The notes below the pieces were generated by a model. The model saw only the letters and a program-made list of their open reading frames with translations. It was not told where the DNA came from and did no database searches. Source: Acidobacteriota bacterium (GTDB lineage: Bacteria > Acidobacteriota > Terriglobia > Terriglobales > Acidobacteriaceae). Taken from it: a stretch of DNA of 64,000 nt. Position numbers and translations under genes: made by a program. Positions 56,491 through 64,000 of this stretch are shown piece by piece. Each line of letters starts with the position of its first letter. Positions within the stretch are counted from its first letter, which is position 1. Where the stretch lies: assembly GCA_021779935.1 (NCBI GenBank), contig JAJXZT010000032.1, positions 62,001 to 126,000 on the forward strand, read 5' to 3'.

Positions 56491-58965
56491 TTGCAGGCTC
56501 AGGCCTTCCCTTCTTCTGAAGCCGTTGGCGCGGAGAGTGACCAACGCGAGCGTGTCTTTGATGTCTTTCGCCGTTGGGGCTATCTAGCTGCCGACCTGGA
56601 CCCGCTGCAACATTTCCCGCGCGTAGGCCACCCGGAATTGAATATCACCGGCGACGCAGCCGATGAGGCGCGCCGCCTTTACTGCGGCACGGTTGGCGCG
56701 GAGTTCATGCATATCCCCGACCCCGAGCGCCGCCGTTGGATCATTGAGCGCCTGGAAGGGCCGCAGCCGGAGGTCGATCAAAAAGCAATTCTGCAACAAC
56801 TGGTGGAAGCCGATATTTTCGAGCAGATGCTGCAAACGCTCTACATCGGAACGAAGCGGTTTTCGCTCGAAGGCAATACGTCGTTGATTCCGATGCTGGA
56901 AGAAGTTCTCACTACCTCGACTCATCTTGGGGCAGAAGAGTGTGTGATGGCCATGAGCCATCGCGGAAGGCTTACCGTCGTGGGCCAGACAGTAGGCCGC
57001 CCGGCGGAGGAAATCTACGCCGGATTTGAGGATGTCGATCCGCGTTCGGTTCTGGGTGGCGGAGACGTGAAGTATCACCTTGGCGCGACGGGCTATCGTG
57101 AGTTTGAGGGCAAGCAGGTTCGCGTTCACCTGGTTTCAAACCCCAGTCACCTGGAAGCCGTCGACCCGGTCGCGATGGGACGCGTACGCGCCAAACAGAC
57201 GCGTCGCGGGAAAAACGGCAAGAGCGAAGCGCTGCTCGTACTCATGCATGGCGACTCGGCCTTTGCGGGCCAAGGGATATGGGCCGAAACGCTCAACCTC
57301 TCCGATCTCCGCGGTTACACCGTTGGCGGGACAATCAACATCATCGTCAATAACCTGCTCGGCTTCACGACCAATCCGTTTGAATACTCGTCGAGCCGCT
57401 TTGCCAGCGACCTTGCAAAGCGGTTGCCGATTCCCATCTTCCACGTCAACGCGGAAGACCCGGACGCTGTTATCCGTATCACGCGACTTGCCGTCGAATA
57501 TCGCTACAAATTCCACTCCGACGTTGTCGTGGACCTCATCGGCTACCGGCGTCACGGACACTCGGAGATTGACGATCCGACGATTACGCAGCCGATCGTC
57601 TACGCGCGAATCAAGGCGCACCCGCCGCTGTATGAGATCTATGCCAAACAGTTGAACGTCGATGTCTCAGGGCAGGTGGCTGCGGCCCGCGCGCGGTATC
57701 AGCAGGCGAAACAGGCTGCGCAGAAATTGACGCGGAAACCGGTGCTGTTCAACCTTCCGTCCTACTGGGACAACTACGCTGGAGGACTCTATTCACCAGC
57801 GCTGGAAGTCGAGACCGGGATGCCAGCCGAAGAACTCGCCGCCATCGGAGAGAAGCTGGCGCAATATCCCGCCGATTTTCACATTCATCCCAAGGTACAG
57901 AAGCTCCTGGAGCAGCGGCTGGAGATGGCGCTCGGCAAGCGCGGACTCGACTACGGCATGGCCGAAGCACTGGCGTTCGGATCACTTGCAACGCACGGCA
58001 CGCCGATTCGCCTGAGTGGACAGGACAGCCGGCGCGGGACGTTTAACCACCGCCATTCGTGTCTCATCGACATTGAGAACGAACACGAATTCGTGCCGCT
58101 TTGCCACCTTGCCCCGGACCAGGCGCGCGTCGAGATCTATAACTCGGAACTCTCCGAGGCCGCCGTCATGGGCTTCGAGTACGGCTACAGCCGCGATTAT
58201 CCCGAGACGCTGGTGCTGTGGGAGGCGCAGTTCGGCGACTTCGCCAACGGTGCGCAGATCATCATCGACCAGTTCATTTCGGCGGGTGAAGAAAAGTGGG
58301 GACTGCTCTCCGGACTCGTTCTGCTACTGCCACACGGCCACGAAGGACAGGGCCCGGAACACTCCAGCGCACGGATCGAGCGCTACCTGCAACTCTGCGC
58401 GCGCGACAACATGCAGGTATGTCAGCCGTCGAGTGCGGCGCAATACTTCCATCTGCTCCGGCGCCAGGCATTGCGCAAGTGGCGCAAACCGCTCGTATGC
58501 TTCACGCCGAAGAGCATGTTGCGACATCCCGAGGCGCTAAGCCCGCTCGCCGAGCTCAGCACACCACGATTCCTGCCGGTGGTTGCCGACAACAAGGTCA
58601 CGGCCAGCGATGTCACGCGGATACTGCTGTGCACCGGCAAGATCGGCCACGAACTGGCATTGGAGCGCAAGCGGATCAAAAACACGGACACTGCCATCGT
58701 TTTCCTCGACCAGATGTACCCATTCCCAGAGGGCGACCTGCTCGACGTGATTGCCCGTTACCCGAACGCACGCGAACTGGTCTGGGTGCAAGAAGAACCT
58801 GCCAACATGGGAGCGCTGTGGTTCGTGATTCCGCGTCTGCGCAGGCTTACCAGCCTGCCGGTACGATCGGTGAAGCGCCAGGCTGGCGCCAGTCCGTCGA
58901 CCGGATCCGGCAAAGCGCATGAGTTGGAGCAGAAGACGCTGCTGGCGCTCGCATTCAGCAGCTAG
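56491..58965 (+). CDS. sucA: 2-oxoglutarate dehydrogenase E1 component, N-terminally short
   Basis: Decarboxylates 2-oxoglutarate with thiamine diphosphate in the TCA cycle. The start is a TTG at 56491 with GGAGGAG seven bases upstream; an in-frame TTG at 56461 lacks one. The 824 residues carry YCGTVGAEFMHI near 72, AMSHRGRLTVV near 151, the thiamine motif HGDSAFAGQGIWAE to VNNLLGFTTNP (about 252-292), and HGHEGQGPEHSSARIERYL near 620. About 85 N-terminal residues of the E. coli-type enzyme, the helix region thought to bind E2, are absent. No E2 gene follows; the next gene is on the other strand. Confidence 0.9.
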   Translation: MQAQAFPSSEAVGAESDQRERVFDVFRRWGYLAADLDPLQHFPRVGHPELNITGDAADEARRLYCGTVGAEFMHIPDPERRRWIIERLEGPQPEVDQKAILQQLVEADIFEQMLQTLYIGTKRFSLEGNTSLIPMLEEVLTTSTHLGAEECVMAMSHRGRLTVVGQTVGRPAEEIYAGFEDVDPRSVLGGGDVKYHLGATGYREFEGKQVRVHLVSNPSHLEAVDPVAMGRVRAKQTRRGKNGKSEALLVLMHGDSAFAGQGIWAETLNLSDLRGYTVGGTINIIVNNLLGFTTNPFEYSSSRFASDLAKRLPIPIFHVNAEDPDAVIRITRLAVEYRYKFHSDVVVDLIGYRRHGHSEIDDPTITQPIVYARIKAHPPLYEIYAKQLNVDVSGQVAAARARYQQAKQAAQKLTRKPVLFNLPSYWDNYAGGLYSPALEVETGMPAEELAAIGEKLAQYPADFHIHPKVQKLLEQRLEMALGKRGLDYGMAEALAFGSLATHGTPIRLSGQDSRRGTFNHRHSCLIDIENEHEFVPLCHLAPDQARVEIYNSELSEAAVMGFEYGYSRDYPETLVLWEAQFGDFANGAQIIIDQFISAGEEKWGLLSGLVLLLPHGHEGQGPEHSSARIERYLQLCARDNMQVCQPSSAAQYFHLLRRQALRKWRKPLVCFTPKSMLRHPEALSPLAELSTPRFLPVVADNKVTASDVTRILLCTGKIGHELALERKRIKNTDTAIVFLDQMYPFPEGDLLDVIARYPNARELVWVQEEPANMGALWFVIPRLRRLTSLPVRSVKRQAGASPSTGSGKAHELEQKTLLALAFSS

Positions 58966-58985
58966 CGAAAATGAATTATTCATGG

Positions 58986-59017
58986 ACGGCTACCGGACAC
59001 GGCAGCCGTTTGTCTTT
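58986..59017 (+). terminator. Probable terminator of sucA
   Basis: ACGGCT-a-CCG / CGG-c-AGCCGT stem with a four-base loop, followed by TTGTCTTT, just after the sucA stop and between convergent genes. Confidence 0.6.
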
Positions 59018-59022
59018 GGTGC

Positions 59023-59664
59023 TCAGTCTTCCGAGCGCACAGGACGGGTTTGCCAGTCGTACATCACGGCGAGCGAACGCACTCCAAATCCGCAGAGTGT
59101 CCCGATGATCGTGGAGACTTCCCTGGTGTCACCCAACCGGTCCGACAACAGGAAGGCCGCCGATCCCAAGATGGCTGCAATGGCATAAAGCTGTCCGCCC
59201 TCAAAGATTCTCGGGGTACGTCCACTGAGCACGTCGCGCAGACTCCCGCCGCCGACGGCTGTCACTCCGCCGAGCAGCAGCGCGGGAAGAGGCCGTAGTC
59301 CGGCGTTCAGCGCACGAGTGGTACCGGCGACGGCGAACAGCCCCAGGGCCGCAGCGTCGATGAGTACCATCACGCGTTCGGAGCCGCGTCCCATGTGCCG
59401 GCCAAAAAGCATTGCGACAAACGCTCCGGAGAACGCCAGCACAAGGTACCGTACATCGACAAATGCCAATGGAGGGCCCTTCTGCAGAATAATGTCGCGC
59501 GCGATACCACCACCGAGCGCCGTGGCGAACGCAAGTCCCACCACGCCCACAACATCGTACCTGTAGCGAGTGTCGCGCACGGCCATCAGGCCGCCGCTGA
59601 TCGCGCCGACGAATACGCCCAGGAAGTCGACCAACTGGAACAATGAATCGATGTGAGAGATCAC
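59023..59664 (-). CDS. TRIC-type (UPF0126/YadS-like) membrane channel protein
   Basis: Bacterial members form trimeric cation channels; the physiological role here is unknown. The 213-residue protein has seven hydrophobic segments arranged as an internal repeat, each half with the glycine signature: GGGIARDIIL near 52 and GGGSLRDVLSG near 138. The length is typical. Confidence 0.9.
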   Translation of the reverse strand: MISHIDSLFQLVDFLGVFVGAISGGLMAVRDTRYRYDVVGVVGLAFATALGGGIARDIILQKGPPLAFVDVRYLVLAFSGAFVAMLFGRHMGRGSERVMVLIDAAALGLFAVAGTTRALNAGLRPLPALLLGGVTAVGGGSLRDVLSGRTPRIFEGGQLYAIAAILGSAAFLLSDRLGDTREVSTIIGTLCGFGVRSLAVMYDWQTRPVRSED

Positions 59665-59724
59665 GTGAGTTAGATTGTGCGACGAGGAGCTACGATTCGG
59701 AAGCGGAAATTTTGACCGGGAAAA

Positions 59725-60972
59725 TCAACTTGCCTTTAGATCTTCCAGGACGGCTTCCGCGGCCTTTCGCCCGGAGCGCAGTGCCCCATTGATCGATCCG
59801 CTATCCATGTAATCTCCGGCGGCGTAGACCCCCGGACGTACCTGCGGAGGTTCGACCTGTAATCCGCCGTCCGAAACTTTCTGCGAAGGCAAGGCCCGTG
59901 GAATGACGTAGCGTCCCAATTCCCGCCATTCCCTGGTCTGTGAGCCAAACCACTGGCGAAGCTGCATCCTCAGATCCGTGTCGAGCAAAACGTTTCGCGT
60001 GGCATTGGCATGCAGTGTGACCGATATCAGGCTCGCGCCCGGAGGAGCATACTCGGGCGCCACGTTGCTGAGCACGCAGAGATTGTTGATGGGACTTCCC
60101 GGTCCCTCGCCGTTCAGCACAAGTACCGGCTCCTCCATGGGAGGCTTTTCCGCAGCATAGTACAGGCACGCCGTTCCGTTCCACGGCCGACGCTCCGGCA
60201 ATCCCAGCAAGACAGCCGCCGAGGAAACATCCGTCGCAATGACCACCGCACGGGCTCGCATGACGGTACCGTTCTCCAACTCCACGGTATTTCCCGTCAG
60301 GCGGCGTACACGCGCATTGACCATGATGGAATTTGCCGGAAGCTTCGAAGCAATCTGTTTCGGAATCTCTTCCATGCCATGAGCCGGAAGCGCCGCGCGG
60401 CCCAGCGCAAATGTGCGCATCACGAACTCGAACTTGCGGCTTGAAGTTTCCAGTTCCTCCTCCAGGAAAATGCCGCCTAGAAACGGCCGGAAAAAGCGCT
60501 CAATGATCAACGGAGAAAACGAAGAGTCGTGCAAGGCCTGGAGCGTCGTTCGCTCGGGAGCGTTCAATAAGTTTCCCGTATGTTCGGTCACCAATCGGCT
60601 GACGAGTTCGAGGACACGTAACTTATCCCGCAGCGTCCCGACCGGCGCAAATAGAGTTGACATGATCTTTGACGGAGCACGTCGCGGGTCAGCCAGGCTG
60701 TGGAACCGGCCATCCACCCGCACGACGGCGCCGGCTTCAAAGTGACGGAGCTGTAGCGCGCTGAAATCGAGCGTCTTCTGCGCTTCGCGGTATGAAGTCT
60801 GAAGCACCTGGAAGCCGCGATCCAATTGGAATCCCTCAACTGAATCAGTGCGCACACGACCACCCACCCTGTCGGCGGCTTCGACCAACTGAACGTCCAG
60901 GCCCCTGCCCTGGAGATACAGTGCGCAATTTATTCCTGCCAGACCGGCACCCACTATGATCACTTCCGGCAT
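59725..60972 (-). CDS. FAD-dependent amine oxidase / desaturase-like oxidoreductase
   Basis: Oxidises an unknown substrate. The 415-residue protein begins with the Rossmann FAD motif VIIVGAGLAGINCALYL at 4-20, followed by the acidic ribose contact (VEAADRVGGRVRT near 30-42). It ends with the second FAD motif GVYAAGDYMDSGSINGALRSG near 380-400. The middle is closest to phytoene-desaturase-like and protoporphyrinogen-oxidase-like enzymes. No carotenoid or heme genes are adjacent, so the reaction stays open. Confidence 0.83.
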   Translation of the reverse strand: MPEVIIVGAGLAGINCALYLQGRGLDVQLVEAADRVGGRVRTDSVEGFQLDRGFQVLQTSYREAQKTLDFSALQLRHFEAGAVVRVDGRFHSLADPRRAPSKIMSTLFAPVGTLRDKLRVLELVSRLVTEHTGNLLNAPERTTLQALHDSSFSPLIIERFFRPFLGGIFLEEELETSSRKFEFVMRTFALGRAALPAHGMEEIPKQIASKLPANSIMVNARVRRLTGNTVELENGTVMRARAVVIATDVSSAAVLLGLPERRPWNGTACLYYAAEKPPMEEPVLVLNGEGPGSPINNLCVLSNVAPEYAPPGASLISVTLHANATRNVLLDTDLRMQLRQWFGSQTREWRELGRYVIPRALPSQKVSDGGLQVEPPQVRPGVYAAGDYMDSGSINGALRSGRKAAEAVLEDLKAS

Positions 60973-61085
60973 CTAATCATCCACCAATGTGCTAATTACA
61001 TGAATTCTGACGTAGGCATTTGACTCGCTTGCAATCTGTTTTTAACATAGATTCAACGAACGCAACGAGTGGGGGCTTGCGACCA

Positions 61086-61676
61086 ATGTTAAATGAGACC
61101 ATCGTTCAGGGATTGAAGCCATACCTAATTGGCGAAAAAATCCGAAATATGCGTCTGAAAAAGAGCATGGGACTGGTGGAGCTCGGCAAACACACCGGTT
61201 TGTCGGCGGCCCTGCTCTCCAAAATAGAGCGCGGCAAGCTCATTCCAACGCTCCCCACACTGCTGCGCATTTCGCTTGTCTTCAGCGTGGGACTTGACTA
61301 CTTCTTCAGCGACGACCGCACACGACGCCTGGTAGAAATCGTTCGAAAGGCCGAACGAAAACGGTTTCCCGAGCGCCCAGGCGCGACCGACGTGGCGTAT
61401 TTTTTTGAGACGCTGGACTACAAAGCCACCGAGCGCCGCTTGAGCGCCTACCTTGCTGACTTCGAAAATGTGCCGCAGGACAAGACCAAGCCCCACCAGC
61501 ACCCGGGCATCGAGTTTGTATACGTCATGCAAGGCGAACTCTCACTGCGTATTGGTGGCGAAGATTATCAACTTGCGGAGGGAGACGCCATTTACTTTGA
61601 TGGCACGGTGCCGCACACCTACCGGCGAATTGGGGAAAAGTCCTGCCAGGGGCTGGTGGTGACGACTCCCCAGTGA
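61086..61676 (+). CDS. XRE-family regulator with C-terminal cupin domain
   Basis: A transcription regulator that probably senses a small ligand. The 196-residue protein has a helix-turn-helix at about 15-70 (IRNMRLKKSMGLVELGKHTG and SAALLSKIERGK) and a cupin domain at about 115-190 with metal-type residues in KPHQHPGIEFVYVMQGEL and PHTYRR. An in-frame TTG at 61020 would lengthen it by 22 residues; the ATG gives a normal start. It diverges from the FAD oxidoreductase gene, which it may control. Confidence 0.85.
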   Translation: MLNETIVQGLKPYLIGEKIRNMRLKKSMGLVELGKHTGLSAALLSKIERGKLIPTLPTLLRISLVFSVGLDYFFSDDRTRRLVEIVRKAERKRFPERPGATDVAYFFETLDYKATERRLSAYLADFENVPQDKTKPHQHPGIEFVYVMQGELSLRIGGEDYQLAEGDAIYFDGTVPHTYRRIGEKSCQGLVVTTPQ

Positions 61677-61791
61677 CCTGTTACCGGCAAGACGGCGCCG
61701 CAGAAAGCACAGCATTTCCATGACAACAAGGAGTTTGTGGCAATGCGCTCGGCTGTCACTTTCGAAACGATACATTCCCCATTTGAAGTTC

Positions 61792-61820
61792 TTGACATAA
61801 ACCCTGTGAAATTTTAGAGT
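61792..61820 (+). promoter_or_regulatory. Predicted promoter of the SBBP protein gene
   Basis: TTGACA (61792-61797), a 17-base spacer and TAGAGT (61815-61820), about 115 bases before the start codon. Confidence 0.6.
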
Positions 61821-61935
61821 TACGCGAGTTCTCCCCTCATAACTGTCACAATCGCTCCGCGGTCGAACTGTGGGTTCCGCAGGAGCAGGGCTCCCGAGAT
61901 ATTACTCAACTTATTTTCTGGACCGGAGGCGTGCC

Positions 61936-64000
61936 TTGAAGAACAAGGTCACCCTTAGCTGCTCGTCGTGTCGACGTTTGCGATTCCCCACGTTCCGCTA
62001 CTTTGCGCTTCTCGCTCTGCTGCTCAGCTGCATTACACCCGCAATTTTCGCGGCAAACGGCGATACCGCTGGCAGAAGTGTGTCCGCCGCATCCGCTGCC
62101 ACGGTCGTTACGCCGCGGCAACTCGACCGCATACCTTTGCTTTTCGAAGAGAACCGTGGACAAGCAGAGCCGTCCGCCAGGTTCATCTCCCGCGGCCCCG
62201 GTTACGCACTTACATTCACGCGCACGGGAACGACGCTGCGACTTTCCAGCGGCAGCGGCGATCAAGCGAGACATGCGGCCCTTGAAACGCGGCTGCTGGA
62301 CGCCAATCGCGGAGTCCACGTGGAAGGCATTGATCCACTGTCCACGCGTGTCAGCTATTTTCTCGGCAAGGATGCTTCGCGTTGGATTCGTAATATCCCA
62401 AGCTTTGGCAAAGTCCGATACAGGGATATTTATCCCGCAATTGATCTTGTCTACTACGGTAGCGGCAACGAGCTCGAATATGACTTCGTCGTGAAGCCGG
62501 GAGCCAACCCCAGTTCGATTCGCATGGCCTTCGACGGCGCCATGTCCGTGCAAACGACTTCCAGTGGCGACCTACGAATCACCACCAGCGGAGGCGAAGT
62601 CCTCATGCGCAAACCGGTCGTCTACCAGACGATCGGAAACAGTCGCCACGCGGTTGACGGCGGATTCGTAGTCAAGGGAAAACGGGTCACTTTCGACATT
62701 GCCGCCTACGATCACTCGCGGCCTCTGGTCATTGACCCGGTGCTCTCTTACATGACCTACTTCGGTCTCGGCAACGAGTCAGTGGACGGCATTGTCGCAA
62801 CCGAAACCGGCCTGTACTTCGTGGGTGAAACTCTCAGCCCGAATCTACCGCTGCCCGGCACGAATCCTTCGCCAGTACCGCAAGGATTGAAGTCCACCTG
62901 CGGAACCAGCACGCCTTGTGATAACTCCGACCTGATGATTGGCGAGCTCAGCAATGATGGCACCACCCTGCAGTGGCTTGTCTACTTCGGAGGAAGCGGC
63001 AACGAACACGCACCGCGCGGCTCCACGCCAGTGCTGGACCAGGAATATGGAATTCTCTACTTTGTGGGCACCACCACGTCTTCCGACTTCCCTACTTCGG
63101 AGAACGCATATATCGGTACATGCCCGGGATGCCAAAGCGGCGCACCGAACGGATTTGTCGCGGGTATTGACTCAGACGGATCGCAGCTTTCGTACTCCAC
63201 CTTCCTGGGCGGGAGCGCGGGGTCGAAGCCTACGCAGGTTCGTCTATTCAGAAACACGCTCATCATCGCCGGCGGCACTTCCTCGCCTGACCTGATCCCC
63301 GCGAACGTGAACTCTCCGGAGCGCGCCCTCACCGGCAGTTCCGATGGATTTGTACTTACACTGGCGCCGTCGAACAGTCCGTCGAGCCAGTTGACGTTTG
63401 CCAGTTATATTGGAGGCAGTGCATCGGATATCGTCACCGGCCTCGAAATCGACGCATCCGGCAATATCTACCTCACCGGCAACACTACTTCGCCCGACTT
63501 CCCTACAGAAAATCCGCTGCAGAAAGCTTTTGAGGTTGGCCTCTTCACTACCGGCAGTGGCGACAGTTCCTGGTACTCCAGCTCTAAATACAGCACTGGT
63601 CTCGACAATCCGAATGTCACCTGCCTGAAAAAGGACCCCTATAGCTATACGCTTTACGTCTGCACTGCCGGCGGCGGTTCGCTCTATCGCTCCAACGATG
63701 GCGGTTATAGCTACCAGCAGGCGGGCGACGGGCTGAATAACGCACAACTGGACAACTTCGCAGTCGACAACAATATCGGTTCTCTTTTCGCCGTCGTGCG
63801 CGGACAGGGAATTTATCGAGCTGCGTCCAGTTATTACTCGACTCCGCAGTGGACACTCTCCAGCAACGGGATCGCACTCCCATTCAATGTGACCCACATT
63901 GCCGTCGAACCGTTTGTCGGCAACATCCTGCTCGCCATGGGCGGCAACTGGACCGTGAACAACGCGACGCAACCAGGCGGTCTCTATCGCAGCACGGATG
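61936..64000 (+). CDS. Large secreted SBBP beta-propeller repeat protein, N-terminal part
   Basis: Probably a surface or secreted protein of unknown role. The TTG at 61936 with GGAGG six bases upstream starts a frame that stays open to the window end (688 codons seen). A signal peptide (about 14-40) is followed by the N-terminal domain typical of these proteins (about 60-275: PLLFEENRGQ, VSYFLGKDASRWIRNIPSFG, YRDIYPAIDLVYYG, PLVIDPVLSYMTYFG). SBBP-type repeats follow, each with a variant of YxTFLGGS...G.A.D..GNIYLTG.T.S.DFP. After about residue 530 BNR-like turns appear (LYRSNDGGYSY, GGLYRSTD). Copies are common in Acidobacteria. Confidence 0.85.
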   Translation, partial: MKNKVTLSCSSCRRLRFPTFRYFALLALLLSCITPAIFAANGDTAGRSVSAASAATVVTPRQLDRIPLLFEENRGQAEPSARFISRGPGYALTFTRTGTTLRLSSGSGDQARHAALETRLLDANRGVHVEGIDPLSTRVSYFLGKDASRWIRNIPSFGKVRYRDIYPAIDLVYYGSGNELEYDFVVKPGANPSSIRMAFDGAMSVQTTSSGDLRITTSGGEVLMRKPVVYQTIGNSRHAVDGGFVVKGKRVTFDIAAYDHSRPLVIDPVLSYMTYFGLGNESVDGIVATETGLYFVGETLSPNLPLPGTNPSPVPQGLKSTCGTSTPCDNSDLMIGELSNDGTTLQWLVYFGGSGNEHAPRGSTPVLDQEYGILYFVGTTTSSDFPTSENAYIGTCPGCQSGAPNGFVAGIDSDGSQLSYSTFLGGSAGSKPTQVRLFRNTLIIAGGTSSPDLIPANVNSPERALTGSSDGFVLTLAPSNSPSSQLTFASYIGGSASDIVTGLEIDASGNIYLTGNTTSPDFPTENPLQKAFEVGLFTTGSGDSSWYSSSKYSTGLDNPNVTCLKKDPYSYTLYVCTAGGGSLYRSNDGGYSYQQAGDGLNNAQLDNFAVDNNIGSLFAVVRGQGIYRAASSYYSTPQWTLSSNGIALPFNVTHIAVEPFVGNILLAMGGNWTVNNATQPGGLYRSTD

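Noticed and set aside
1-64000. CRISPR arrays, tRNA or rRNA genes, integrases, transposases
   Set aside because: No regularly spaced direct repeats, no tRNA-like T-loop with matching acceptor stem, and no recognisable mobile-element protein in any frame.

Overview
The window looks like chromosomal DNA of an acidobacterium, probably of the Koribacter/Terriglobales type. The pointers are a VWFA-related protein of the acidobacterial kind, two Oar-like TonB-dependent receptors with an N-terminal carboxypeptidase-regulatory domain, a large secreted SBBP beta-propeller protein, a B12-dependent ribonucleotide reductase, many exported enzymes, and palindromic intergenic repeats of a type I associate with Acidobacteria. 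This is inference from gene families; no 16S or other marker is present. No tRNA, rRNA, CRISPR array, transposase or phage gene was recognised.

Layout. 1-940: 5' part of nrdJ (minus strand). 941-2500: about 1.5 kb with no convincing gene but several perfect hairpins. 2501-5623: a single polypeptide that joins an MtrA/DmsE-like decaheme cytochrome to an MtrB-like outer-membrane barrel. 5999-7389: a SdpI/DUF1648-type membrane protein and its GntR-family repressor, with a palindromic operator in the promoter. 7583-21048: two orphan PAS hybrid histidine kinases, the VWFA protein, Ada, an FkbM methyltransferase, an exported amidohydrolase, Fe/Mn superoxide dismutase, the periplasmic methionine sulfoxide reductase pair MsrP-MsrQ, and a DUF72 protein. 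21193-28020: two tandem paralogous Oar-like receptors, each with its own terminator. 28627-35100: glycogen phosphorylase, methionine aminopeptidase, and an exported propeller-phosphoesterase protein.

35281-46450 is a nucleoside scavenging island. The core operon (deoA, nupC-type transporter, purine nucleoside phosphorylase, uridine kinase) lies next to deoC and hpt, a secreted adenosine deaminase, cytidine deaminase, a secreted S1/P1-type nuclease, thymidine kinase and a nucleoside 2-deoxyribosyltransferase-like protein. Together these could degrade external nucleic acid, import nucleosides, and either salvage the bases or burn the sugars. 46621-49586: an exported esterase and a MacB-type ABC transporter pair.

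49751-56233 is a compact histidine operon, hisIGDCBHFA, with nearly every junction overlapping. It is preceded by a textbook promoter, a 24-codon leader ORF containing eight His codons, and a rho-independent terminator: a classical attenuator. The leader start codon lies only a few bases downstream of the predicted transcription start, so it may be read as a leaderless message. After it come an N-terminally short 2-oxoglutarate dehydrogenase E1 (TTG start), a TRIC-type channel protein, a FAD amine-oxidase-like enzyme, an XRE-cupin regulator, and the 5' part of the SBBP gene, which runs off the window.

The most interesting items are the cytochrome-porin fusion with an FNR-like site upstream, the his attenuator, the nucleoside island, and the unexplained 941-2250 stretch.
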